Shown here: positions 1-5,068 of the stretch, in pieces | Layout: every line of letters starts with the position of its first letter | Position numbering within the stretch: the stretch's first letter is position 1 | Assembly: GCA_964481825.1 (NCBI GenBank) | Contig: CAYZUE010000071.1 | Location: forward strand, 1 to 5,068 | Direction: 5' to 3' | DNA length: 5,068 nt | Source: CAYZUE01 sp964481825 | GTDB taxonomy: Archaea > Hydrothermarchaeota > Hydrothermarchaeia > Hydrothermarchaeales > JALUUU01 | The notes under the pieces: model-generated | The model's database searches: none | The model's input: only the letters and a program-made list of their open reading frames with translations | What the model was told of the DNA's origin: nothing | Position numbers and translations under genes: made by a program

Positions 1-16
1 AATTTAGGAAAAAAAT

Positions 17-772
17 ATGGAGAAGAAACGAGTTCTTGCTCGTATTGATATAAAAAATAAATATGTCATTAAAGGTGTTTATTTAGAGGGGCTTCGCAAA
101 ATTGGTAATCCTATGGAGCTTTGCCAGAGGTACGCGAAAGAGGGAATTGATGAAATTGTTTTCATGGATGCAGTTGCTGCACTGTATGATAGAAATTCCT
201 TAATTGAAATTATATCTGAAGCTTCAAAGAATATTTTTATTCCAATTACTATAGGTGGTGGAATTAGGACTATTACTGACATACAAAATGCTTTGGATGC
301 GGGTGCTGATAAGGTTGCTATAAATACTAAGGCAGTCAAGGACCCTGAGTTTATTACAGAGGCTGTCAGTACTTTTGGAGCTCAAGCAATTATTGGATCG
401 ATAGTTGCGTTGCAAAGAGAAAGCTATTGGGAGGTGTTTATTGATAATGCGAGAACGAGAACCCATATTGATGCAAAAAAATGGTCTATAACATTGCAAG
501 ACTTAGGAGTTGGAGAAATTATGGTAACTTCTATCGATAGAGATGGCACAAAAAAGGGATATGACACAGAATTAATGAATGAAATTAATAAAAGTGTATC
601 TGTCCCTGTGATAGCTTCTGGTGGCGCAGGAAATAAGAAAGACGTTATAGATTTATTTATAAAAGTTGACTGTAGTGCTGCCGCCATAGCATCAATATTT
701 CATTACAATTTGGAGAAAATCAGTGGTGTAAAAAATGAAATGGCATTACATGGTATTGAAGTGAGAAAATAA
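17..772 (+). CDS. hisF: HisF-like cyclase-subunit paralogue of a sugar amidination system
   Basis: This 251-residue (beta/alpha)8 protein matches HisF throughout, in length and register. In true HisF the barrel takes ammonia from HisH and makes imidazole glycerol phosphate and AICAR. Phosphate-binding elements are visible: IGGGIR (79-84), GADKVAINT (96-104), DRDG (174-177), SGGAG (201-205) and ASIFH (225-229). Asp11 is present (ARID, 8-11), but the second cyclase catalytic residue, Asp130, is Val (GSIVAL, 127-132), and the usual Cys9 is Arg. Arg5, Glu46, Lys99 and Glu167, the residues known to gate the ammonia channel, are all kept. Given the sugar amidotransferase downstream, I infer that it channels ammonia for acetamidino-sugar synthesis, like HisF2 of the Pseudomonas aeruginosa O-antigen, and does not make histidine. 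The ATG at 17 has AGGA at 6-9 with 7-base spacing. The stop overlaps the hisH-like start by one base (TAATG). Family certain; loss of cyclase activity inferred. Confidence 0.93.
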   Translation: MEKKRVLARIDIKNKYVIKGVYLEGLRKIGNPMELCQRYAKEGIDEIVFMDAVAALYDRNSLIEIISEASKNIFIPITIGGGIRTITDIQNALDAGADKVAINTKAVKDPEFITEAVSTFGAQAIIGSIVALQRESYWEVFIDNARTRTHIDAKKWSITLQDLGVGEIMVTSIDRDGTKKGYDTELMNEINKSVSVPVIASGGAGNKKDVIDLFIKVDCSAAAIASIFHYNLEKISGVKNEMALHGIEVRK

Positions 773-1395
773 TGTTAAAGGTCGCAATTATAGACTATGG
801 GATAGGAAATCTAAGAAGCGTTATAAATGCATTCAATAGTATTGGTGTTGATTCCTTTAGGGCTAGAAGCAGGGATGAGATACTTGCCTCTGACACCTTG
901 GTTTTACCTGGTGTAGGGGCCTTCGGTAGAGCAATGGAAAAACTGGAAGAGCTTTCTTTAGTAACAACTTTAAAGGAATTTTCTGCTTCAGAGAAACCTG
1001 TTTTAGGGATTTGTCTTGGAATGCAATTGTTGTTCGAATCAAGTGAGGAGTTCGGTTACAATCAGGGGCTAGGCTTAATCCCTGGAAATGTTAAAAGATT
1101 ACCTTTGAAAGAAAAGAACAAATTACCACACATCGGCTGGGTACAGTTAGAAAAAGGAAATCTTAGTTGGGATAGTACGATTTTAAAAGGTCACGAGAGT
1201 ATCGATGTATATTTTGTACATAGTTATCATGTTGTCCCAGAGCAGGACAGTGTCATAACATCATTTGTAGACTATTCAGGTGAGAAATGTGTTTCCTCCG
1301 TTCAATATAACAATATTCATGGATGTCAATTCCACCCCGAGAAGAGTTCTTATGATGGACTTGATATTCTTAAGAATTTCGCAAATTTAGCGTGA
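772..1395 (+). CDS. hisH: HisH-like glutamine amidotransferase paralogue
   Basis: This 207-residue class I (triad) glutamine amidotransferase has normal HisH length. It hydrolyses glutamine to glutamate and ammonia in the cytosol and should pass ammonia into the HisF-like barrel encoded just upstream. Visible motifs are DYGIGN (8-13), the oxyanion-loop segment PGVGAFG (46-52), the nucleophile elbow GICLGMQLLFE with Cys81, PHIGW (119-123), YFVHSYH (147-153) and CQFHPEKS with His188 and Glu190, so the triad is complete. The ATG overlaps the preceding stop by one base, and the gene ends in a GTGA overlap with the next. Its own Shine-Dalgarno site is weak, so translation probably depends on coupling. 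By context it belongs to the amidination module (WbpG/HisH2/HisF2 type), not to a histidine operon, because no other his gene is present. The family is certain; the sugar pathway role is inferred from neighbours. Confidence 0.94.
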   Translation: MLKVAIIDYGIGNLRSVINAFNSIGVDSFRARSRDEILASDTLVLPGVGAFGRAMEKLEELSLVTTLKEFSASEKPVLGICLGMQLLFESSEEFGYNQGLGLIPGNVKRLPLKEKNKLPHIGWVQLEKGNLSWDSTILKGHESIDVYFVHSYHVVPEQDSVITSFVDYSGEKCVSSVQYNNIHGCQFHPEKSSYDGLDILKNFANLA

Positions 1396-2207
1396 AAAAA
1401 ATAATTATATTAACCTCAAACGATTTAAGACATCGCTACTTCAGAATTATGTTTTCTAGATCTAAAAGCATAGATGTATTGAAAACATATATAGAAAATA
1501 ATAAAAAACCTGTAAAAGAAATCGGAAATGTTTCAGATTCAATTGATAATATCGAAAACTTGCATTTTTACACGAGACAAGAAGTGGAGAGAGACTTCTT
1601 TTCAGATGTTGTTTTAGGTGGAGAATCTCTAGGGAACCCATTTTTTATTGAACCTGGTGAAATAAATTGTGAATACATTATAAATGAAATCGTTAGGTTA
1701 AATCCAGATTTTGTAATTACCTACGGCTGTAGTATCTTAAAACCGCCGCTAATCGATATATTTCCTAATAAAATTATTAATGTACATTTGGGATTATCTC
1801 CATATTATTTTGGGTCAGGCACAAATTTTCATGCTCTTGTTAATAATGACCTTCATCTACTCGGCTGTACTTATATGTATATTGATTATGGAGTTGACAC
1901 AGGTGAAATTATTCACCATATAAGAGGGAAGATTCTTCCATTTGATACGCCTTGCACCATTGGGAATAGATTAATTAAAAAAATGACTCATGTTTTTATA
2001 GAGTTAGTAAAAAACTTTGAAAAAGTTGAAAAGAAAAAGCAAATTGAAAACATTTGTGGAAAAACATATAAACGAGTAGATGCAACAGCTGAAAAAACAA
2101 AGATTTTATATGAAAATTTCTCTGATGGAGCTTGTCTTAGATATTTGAGAAAACAATCAAAGCTTGAGAGTGATTTTCCAATAATTGAACAGGATTTTTT
2201 GAAGTGA
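1392..2207 (+). CDS. Formyltransferase-fold protein (N10-formyl-THF dependent type)
   Basis: This 271-residue protein carries the formyltransferase fold in its middle. PDFVITYGCSILKPPLI (105-121) leads to INVHLGLSPYYFGSGTNFHALV (129-150), then CTYMYIDYGVDTGEII (159-174). Asn130, His132 and Asp169 occupy the places of the Asn-His-Asp catalytic set of methionyl-tRNA and sugar formyltransferases, with matching His-to-Asp spacing. The LSPYYFG stretch replaces the more common PSLLPxYxG. There is no Fmt-type C-terminal tRNA-binding domain, only a short Lys/Glu-rich tail from about 208, so Met-tRNA is an unlikely substrate. It is probably a cytosolic enzyme that formylates an amino group on the sugar precursor, but this is inference from fold and context. 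The GTG start at 1392 shares GTGA with the preceding gene and has no strong Shine-Dalgarno site, suggesting coupled translation. The family is well supported; the substrate is unknown. Confidence 0.85.
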   Translation: MKKIIILTSNDLRHRYFRIMFSRSKSIDVLKTYIENNKKPVKEIGNVSDSIDNIENLHFYTRQEVERDFFSDVVLGGESLGNPFFIEPGEINCEYIINEIVRLNPDFVITYGCSILKPPLIDIFPNKIINVHLGLSPYYFGSGTNFHALVNNDLHLLGCTYMYIDYGVDTGEIIHHIRGKILPFDTPCTIGNRLIKKMTHVFIELVKNFEKVEKKKQIENICGKTYKRVDATAEKTKILYENFSDGACLRYLRKQSKLESDFPIIEQDFLK

Positions 2208-3115
2208 AAACTATAATGTATCACTATATTAAACCTGATTTTAATGAATATCAATACTTCAATTACCTAGACATTGATATTTTTAAACGTCAGCTAGATT
2301 TCTTCGAAGAAGAATGGGGCTTTCTTAGTAAAGAAGAATTTTTTGAATGTATAGAAAATAATAGACTCTCAGAAAATGTTGTTCTAACATTTGATGATGG
2401 GCTGAAGGACCACTACGCCGAAATTTTGCCGATTCTTTTGAATAAGAAGATTTGGGGGATATTCTATATTCCTACCGGAGTTCATACCACCGACAAGAAG
2501 CAGTTATTAGGTGTTCATCGTGTACATTACTTAAAGGGAAAATATGGTGCCGAAACAATTTTAGAAAAAGCATTAAGCTTAGTTGCTGATACGATGTTGG
2601 ATACCGATTTAATAGGTGAATTCGATAAAGAAATATATACCCATAGCCACTACACAGAAGCTGAAAAGTCTTTGAGAAGGCTCTTTAATTATTTTGTTTC
2701 ATATGATTATAGGGATAAGTTACTAGATGAACTCATGAAATACTATTTCGATGAAAACACCTTGTTTGATGAAGTATACATGACTCAATCAGAGATATCT
2801 GAGTTAGCTTCATATGGTTCTATTGTAGGGTCACATACTGTTTCCCACAGAGTTTTATCTCGATTGTCTTATGATGAGCAACGGATTGAGGTCAAAAAGT
2901 CATTTGATTATCTAGATTCCTTTTTAAATCTGGAAGTTAAAAGCTTTTGTTATCCCTATGGGTATAAATCATCATATAATTATGATACCCTTAAAGTGCT
3001 TGAACAGTTAGGTGTTCATCATGCATTTGTTTTTGATAATCAAATAGAAAATCAAGGCAAAATTAGGCCTTACGAAATATCAAGAATTGATTGCAATCAG
3101 TTTCTGGAGGTTTAG
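2204..3115 (+). CDS. Polysaccharide deacetylase family protein (CE4, NodB fold)
   Basis: This 303-residue protein has the hallmarks of carbohydrate esterase 4, which removes acetyl (or similar acyl) groups from N-acyl sugars with a bound divalent metal. Motif 1 is LTFDDG (61-66; catalytic Asp64, metal ligand Asp65), motif 2 is GSHTVSH (209-215; metal ligands His211 and His215), and motif 3 is the variant SFCYPYG (247-253). The separation of motifs 1 and 2, about 145 residues, is much longer than in compact CE4 enzymes; residues 95-195 form a charged, probably helical insertion. No signal peptide or membrane segment is visible, so it likely acts in the cytosol on a nucleotide-linked or free sugar rather than on exported polymer. 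The GTG at 2204 overlaps the previous stop (GTGA) and has AGGA at 2191-2194, nine bases upstream; an ATG at 2216 is the alternative start. Fold confident, substrate unknown. Confidence 0.85.
   Translation: MKTIMYHYIKPDFNEYQYFNYLDIDIFKRQLDFFEEEWGFLSKEEFFECIENNRLSENVVLTFDDGLKDHYAEILPILLNKKIWGIFYIPTGVHTTDKKQLLGVHRVHYLKGKYGAETILEKALSLVADTMLDTDLIGEFDKEIYTHSHYTEAEKSLRRLFNYFVSYDYRDKLLDELMKYYFDENTLFDEVYMTQSEISELASYGSIVGSHTVSHRVLSRLSYDEQRIEVKKSFDYLDSFLNLEVKSFCYPYGYKSSYNYDTLKVLEQLGVHHAFVFDNQIENQGKIRPYEISRIDCNQFLEV
3106..3110 (+). promoter_or_regulatory. Ribosome-binding site GGAGG that fixes a TTG start
   Basis: A full GGAGG sits at the very end of the deacetylase gene, nine bases before TTG at 3120. 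This spacing supports 3120 as the start of the amidotransferase. The upstream in-frame TTG at 3087 would lie before the site, inside the deacetylase reading frame. The GTG at 3115, which overlaps the deacetylase stop, is out of frame and closes after five codons. Confidence 0.75.
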
Positions 3116-3119
3116 TGGT

Positions 3120-4331
3120 TTGGAACAATTAGAGGCATATTATGGCCTTCCAAAAGAAGTTATATATTGTAAGAGATGTGTAATTTCTAACCAGAGACCA
3201 AATTCAACTGTCGAAATGAAAAATAAAAGCAATAGAAAGGAAACTATTAAGTTTTCTGAAGATAATATTTGTTCTGCTTGCCAATACAACCAAACAAAAA
3301 GAGAAATCAATTGGGAAGAAAGAGAAAAAAAACTCTTTGACCTTTTAAGTGCGTTTAGGAGTAAAGATGGATCATATGACGTTTTGGTCCCCAGTAGCGG
3401 TGGAAAGGATAGTTGTTTAACGGCTCATGTACTAAAGTACAAGTATAAAATGAATCCTCTTGCTGTAACATGGGCACCTAATATGTTTACCAAGGCCGGG
3501 TGGAATAATTTTAACAACCTTTCTAAAGTTGGTGGCATAGATAGTCTTTTGTATACTCCGAACGGGAAACTCCATTCTCATCTTACAAAGTTAGCATTTG
3601 AGAACCTTGGACATCCGTTCCAGCCATTCGTACATGGACAAAAAGTTATTGGTCCCAAGTTAGCTCGGAAGATGGGGATAAAATTGATTATGTATGGAGA
3701 GAATCAAGCTGAATACGGTAATCCCATGGAAGACAATGAAAATCCATTTATGTCACCAACTTTTTTTAGCATAGAAGATCCTACTGAAATGATTTTGGGT
3801 GGAATCAAGATAAAGGATTTAATCAAAGAGTATAATTATACATTAGAAGACTTTTCCGCGTATATTCCTATCACTCCATATGAAATTGAAAACTTTGATA
3901 TCAAGGTTTCGTTTCTTGGTTTTTTTGAAAAGTGGGACCCTCAAGAGAGTTATTATTATGCTGTTGAAAACACAGGATTTCGCCCGTCAGATGAAAGATC
4001 TGAAGGAACATATTCTCGTTATACAGAAATAGATGATAAAGTTGTTCCTCTCCATTTCTATATGACGTTTATCAAGTTTGGAATTGGACGTGCAACATAC
4101 GATGCATCTCAGGAAATTAGAAATGGTAAGATCACACGGGAAGAAGGAATCAAACTTGTAAAAAAGTACGACTCAGAATTCCCACAGAAGTATTTTAATG
4201 AAATGCTGGAATATATGGACATTTCTGGAAAATATTTTTGGGAAATAGTTAATACTGCTAGATCTCCACATTTATGGAAATATAAAGATGGGGAGTGGAT
4301 ACAACGCCATACAGTATGGATGAGTATATAG
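3120..4331 (+). CDS. N-acetyl sugar amidotransferase (WbpG/WbuX/PseA family)
   Basis: With the TTG start at 3120 this is a 403-residue PP-loop ATP pyrophosphatase. The family adenylates the amide oxygen of an N-acetyl sugar and replaces it with ammonia to give an acetamidino group, found on some O-antigen sugars and on legionaminic and pseudaminic acids. The N-terminus has YCKRC (Cys17, Cys20) and later CSAC (Cys51, Cys54), a likely zinc site. The ATP loop is PSSGGKDS (91-98), followed by GENQAEYGNP (193-202), typical of this family. Ammonia should come from the HisH-like and HisF-like proteins encoded upstream. Starting at 3120 places the first Cys pair near residue 17, as expected; an upstream TTG at 3087 would add 11 residues that only duplicate deacetylase coding sequence. 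It starts four bases after the deacetylase stop. Family certain; the exact sugar is not determinable here. Confidence 0.93.
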   Translation: MEQLEAYYGLPKEVIYCKRCVISNQRPNSTVEMKNKSNRKETIKFSEDNICSACQYNQTKREINWEEREKKLFDLLSAFRSKDGSYDVLVPSSGGKDSCLTAHVLKYKYKMNPLAVTWAPNMFTKAGWNNFNNLSKVGGIDSLLYTPNGKLHSHLTKLAFENLGHPFQPFVHGQKVIGPKLARKMGIKLIMYGENQAEYGNPMEDNENPFMSPTFFSIEDPTEMILGGIKIKDLIKEYNYTLEDFSAYIPITPYEIENFDIKVSFLGFFEKWDPQESYYYAVENTGFRPSDERSEGTYSRYTEIDDKVVPLHFYMTFIKFGIGRATYDASQEIRNGKITREEGIKLVKKYDSEFPQKYFNEMLEYMDISGKYFWEIVNTARSPHLWKYKDGEWIQRHTVWMSI

Positions 4332-4379
4332 ATTCAAAATAGATAATTCTGAAGAAATAATAAATAATAGTCAAAGCAA
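4332..4379 (+). other. AT-rich spacer after the amidotransferase gene
   Basis: This very AT-rich spacer shows no open reading frame, no convincing hairpin followed by a T-run, and no recognisable operator. No terminator is therefore visible between the five-gene block and the downstream neuB. Read-through of the operon into neuB is possible. Confidence 0.5.
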
Positions 4380-4438
4380 ATGATGAGAACACTTACCTTT
4401 GGTAACATATAGGCAATGACCATAACTCTTATAACACA

Positions 4439-4462
4439 GTTGAGGTTGGCATTAACCACAAC
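4439..4462. repeat. Imperfect inverted repeat inside the neuB relic
   Basis: The arms GTTGAGGTT (4439-4447) and AACCACAAC (4454-4462) pair with a single internal A/A mismatch around a six-base loop, GGCATT. No T-run follows, so it does not look like an intrinsic terminator. It coincides with codons for the conserved VEVGINHN stretch and may be a chance result of coding. Confidence 0.45.
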
Positions 4463-4476
4463 GGTGAAATTATAAA
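4446..4476 (+). promoter_or_regulatory. Possible sigma-70-type promoter for the downstream neuB
   Basis: TTGGCA at 4446-4451 (5 of 6 matches to TTGACA) and TATAAA at 4471-4476 (5 of 6 matches to TATAAT) are separated by 19 bases, slightly longer than optimal. Transcription would begin near 4483 and give a leader of roughly 40 bases before the neuB ATG. In AT-rich DNA such matches occur by chance, so this is a weak call. Confidence 0.2.
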
Positions 4477-4510
4477 AGCTATTCGCGCAATTGATGCTGC
4501 ACTAAAAGCA

Positions 4511-4515
4511 GGAGG
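4511..4515 (+). promoter_or_regulatory. Ribosome-binding site GGAGG for neuB, inside the relic
   Basis: GGAGG lies ten bases before the neuB ATG at 4526. The same bases are the Gly-Gly codons at the end of the relic reading frame. A nearer ATG at 4519 is only three bases from the site and opens a four-codon frame (MFHA, then stop), so it is not the gene start. Confidence 0.7.
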
Positions 4516-4525
4516 ATAATGTTTC

Positions 4526-5068
4526 ATGCCTAGTGTTAAAATTAAGATAGATTGGAGAGAAATAGGGCAGGAGTATTCTCCTTTTGTCATTGCTGAAATT
4601 GGTATAAACCATGAGGGTGACTTTAATAAGGCGGTACGCATGGTTGACGATGCTTGCCTTGCAGGTGTAGAGTGTGTGAAGTTTCAATGTCACGTTATAG
4701 AGGATGAAATGGTGCCGAATGATATTGTTCCGGCCAACGCAAAAGAAAGTATTTGGGATATTATAGGCCGATGCTCCCTGGGAGAATCGGATGAACTTAA
4801 GCTGAAAGAGTACGTCGAATCAAAGGGTATGATCTACTTGTCGACACCGTTTTCCCGAGCTGCGGCAGTAAGACTTGAATCAATGGGGGTTAGTGCCTAC
4901 AAGATAGGCTCCGGTGAGTGCAATAATTATCCGTTGATCAAACATATTGCTGCATATCGAAAGCCGGTAATCCTGAGTACTGGCATGAATAATATTGCGT
5001 CAATCCGTATGGCGGTGGAAATATTAGAAAATGAATCTGTGCCGTATGCACTTTTGCATTGTACATCT
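4526..5068 (+). CDS. neuB: NeuB-family nonulosonic acid synthase, 3' end outside window
   Basis: An open frame runs from ATG 4526 to the last base, giving the first 181 residues of a protein that is usually about 330-360 long. NeuB-family enzymes condense phosphoenolpyruvate with ManNAc, or with a modified hexose in the legionaminic and pseudaminic routes, to form the nine-carbon acid. Family motifs are VIAEIGINHEGD (21-32, Glu24), VKFQ (51-54, Lys52 and Gln54), STPFS (106-110), AYKIGSGE (124-131, Lys126 and Glu131), KPVILSTGM (146-154) and LLHCTS at the window edge. The metal-binding histidines and the C-terminal antifreeze-like (SAF) domain lie beyond the window. NHEGD and the CNNYPL segment (132-137) differ from the NHNG form in the relic just upstream. 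The cut end prevents a choice between Neu, Leg and Pse specificity. G+C is higher and Pro, Leu and Arg codons are more GC-rich (CCG, CTG, CGC) than in the genes before it, suggesting a separate origin. Confidence 0.93.
   Translation, partial: MPSVKIKIDWREIGQEYSPFVIAEIGINHEGDFNKAVRMVDDACLAGVECVKFQCHVIEDEMVPNDIVPANAKESIWDIIGRCSLGESDELKLKEYVESKGMIYLSTPFSRAAAVRLESMGVSAYKIGSGECNNYPLIKHIAAYRKPVILSTGMNNIASIRMAVEILENESVPYALLHCTS

Larger units (their letters stand above)
4380..4519 (+). pseudogene. Decayed 5' fragment of a neuB-type (sialic acid synthase) gene
   Basis: In the frame closing at TAA 4517-4519, bases 4439-4516 encode a peptide with VEVGINHNGE followed by KAIRAIDAALKAGG. This is the first beta-strand and helix of NeuB-family synthases (usual form AEIGxNHNGD...IDAAxxAGA). 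Thirteen of 24 residues match the corresponding stretch of the intact NeuB that follows. The frame extends upstream as IGNDHNSYNT, which fits the IGxxHPTYxIAE lead-in of the family, until a stop at 4403-4405. In another frame ATG ATG at 4380 gives MMRTLTFGNI then a stop. Joining the two with one frameshift near 4406-4411 recreates a plausible NeuB N-terminus. At the 3' end a further shift would read Asp-Asn-Val (4515-4523), where the family has Asp-Ala-Val before KFQ. The rest of the gene is missing. DNA similarity to the intact copy is only moderate, so this is a remnant of a divergent neuB and not a recent duplication. Confidence 0.8.

Noticed and set aside
5..7. TAG just before the hisF-like gene as the stop of an upstream gene
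   Set aside because: Only 16 bases precede the gene, too few to establish any upstream reading frame.
79..687. Minus-strand open frames within the hisF-like gene
   Set aside because: They are shadows of a well-supported gene, and their sequences show no domain signature.
17..1395. Histidine biosynthesis operon fragment (hisF-hisH)
   Set aside because: No other his gene is present, HisF residue 130 is Val instead of Asp, and the following genes are sugar-modifying enzymes, including the amidotransferase known to pair with HisF/HisH paralogues.
3087..3119. Longer start for the amidotransferase at TTG 3087
   Set aside because: It overlaps the deacetylase coding sequence, lies before the GGAGG site, and adds residues with no family counterpart that I recognise.
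3115..3132. GTG overlapping the deacetylase stop (TAGTG) as start of the next gene
   Set aside because: It is out of frame with the amidotransferase and reaches a stop after five codons.
4519..4533. Tiny ORF MFHA after GGAGG
   Set aside because: It has four codons with only three bases of spacing from the ribosome-binding site. It is best explained as a by-product of the junction before the real ATG at 4526.
4429..4693. Minus-strand open frames across the start of neuB
   Set aside because: They are antisense to the relic and to clear NeuB coding sequence, and show no recognisable motif or ribosome-binding site.
1..5068. CRISPR array, tRNA/rRNA, insertion sequence or phage attachment site
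   Set aside because: No spaced direct repeats, tRNA-like cloverleaf, transposase motifs or flanking target duplications were seen.

Overview
The window is part of an AT-rich surface-glycan locus, most likely for a nonulosonic acid (sialic, legionaminic or pseudaminic acid type) carried on lipopolysaccharide, capsule or flagellin. All genes lie on the + strand. The sequence does not settle the host. Low G+C, very tight gene packing and GTG/TTG starts behind good Shine-Dalgarno sites fit many low-GC Firmicutes and several Gram-negative groups, and such loci move between species.

Bases 17-4331 hold five tightly packed genes. In order they encode a HisF-like cyclase subunit, a HisH-like glutaminase, a formyltransferase-fold protein, a CE4 polysaccharide deacetylase-family protein, and an N-acetyl sugar amidotransferase of the WbpG/WbuX/PseA family. 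The junctions are TAATG, GTGA, GTGA, and a TTG start four bases after a stop, so translational coupling is likely. HisH should release ammonia from glutamine, HisF should channel it, and the amidotransferase should use it to turn an N-acyl group on a sugar into an amidine. This is not a histidine operon: the partner is the sugar amidotransferase, and the HisF-like protein lacks the cyclase catalytic Asp130 (Val here) while keeping the ammonia-gate residues. The formyltransferase and deacetylase suggest that the N-acyl group is also exchanged or altered, but their substrates are inferred.

Bases 4332-4525 contain no intact gene. They hold the decayed 5' end of a neuB-type sialic acid synthase gene (about 4380-4519), frameshifted and cut off after the first strand-helix unit. 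A divergent, apparently intact neuB follows at 4526 and runs off the window end. Its G+C content is higher (about 44% by hand count over 4561-5040) than that of most sampled upstream lines. The simplest reading is a recombination scar: an AT-rich amidination cassette that once ended in its own neuB was joined to a locus with a different neuB, whose ribosome-binding site now lies inside the relic. This scar, together with the altered HisF catalytic site, is the most notable content of the window.
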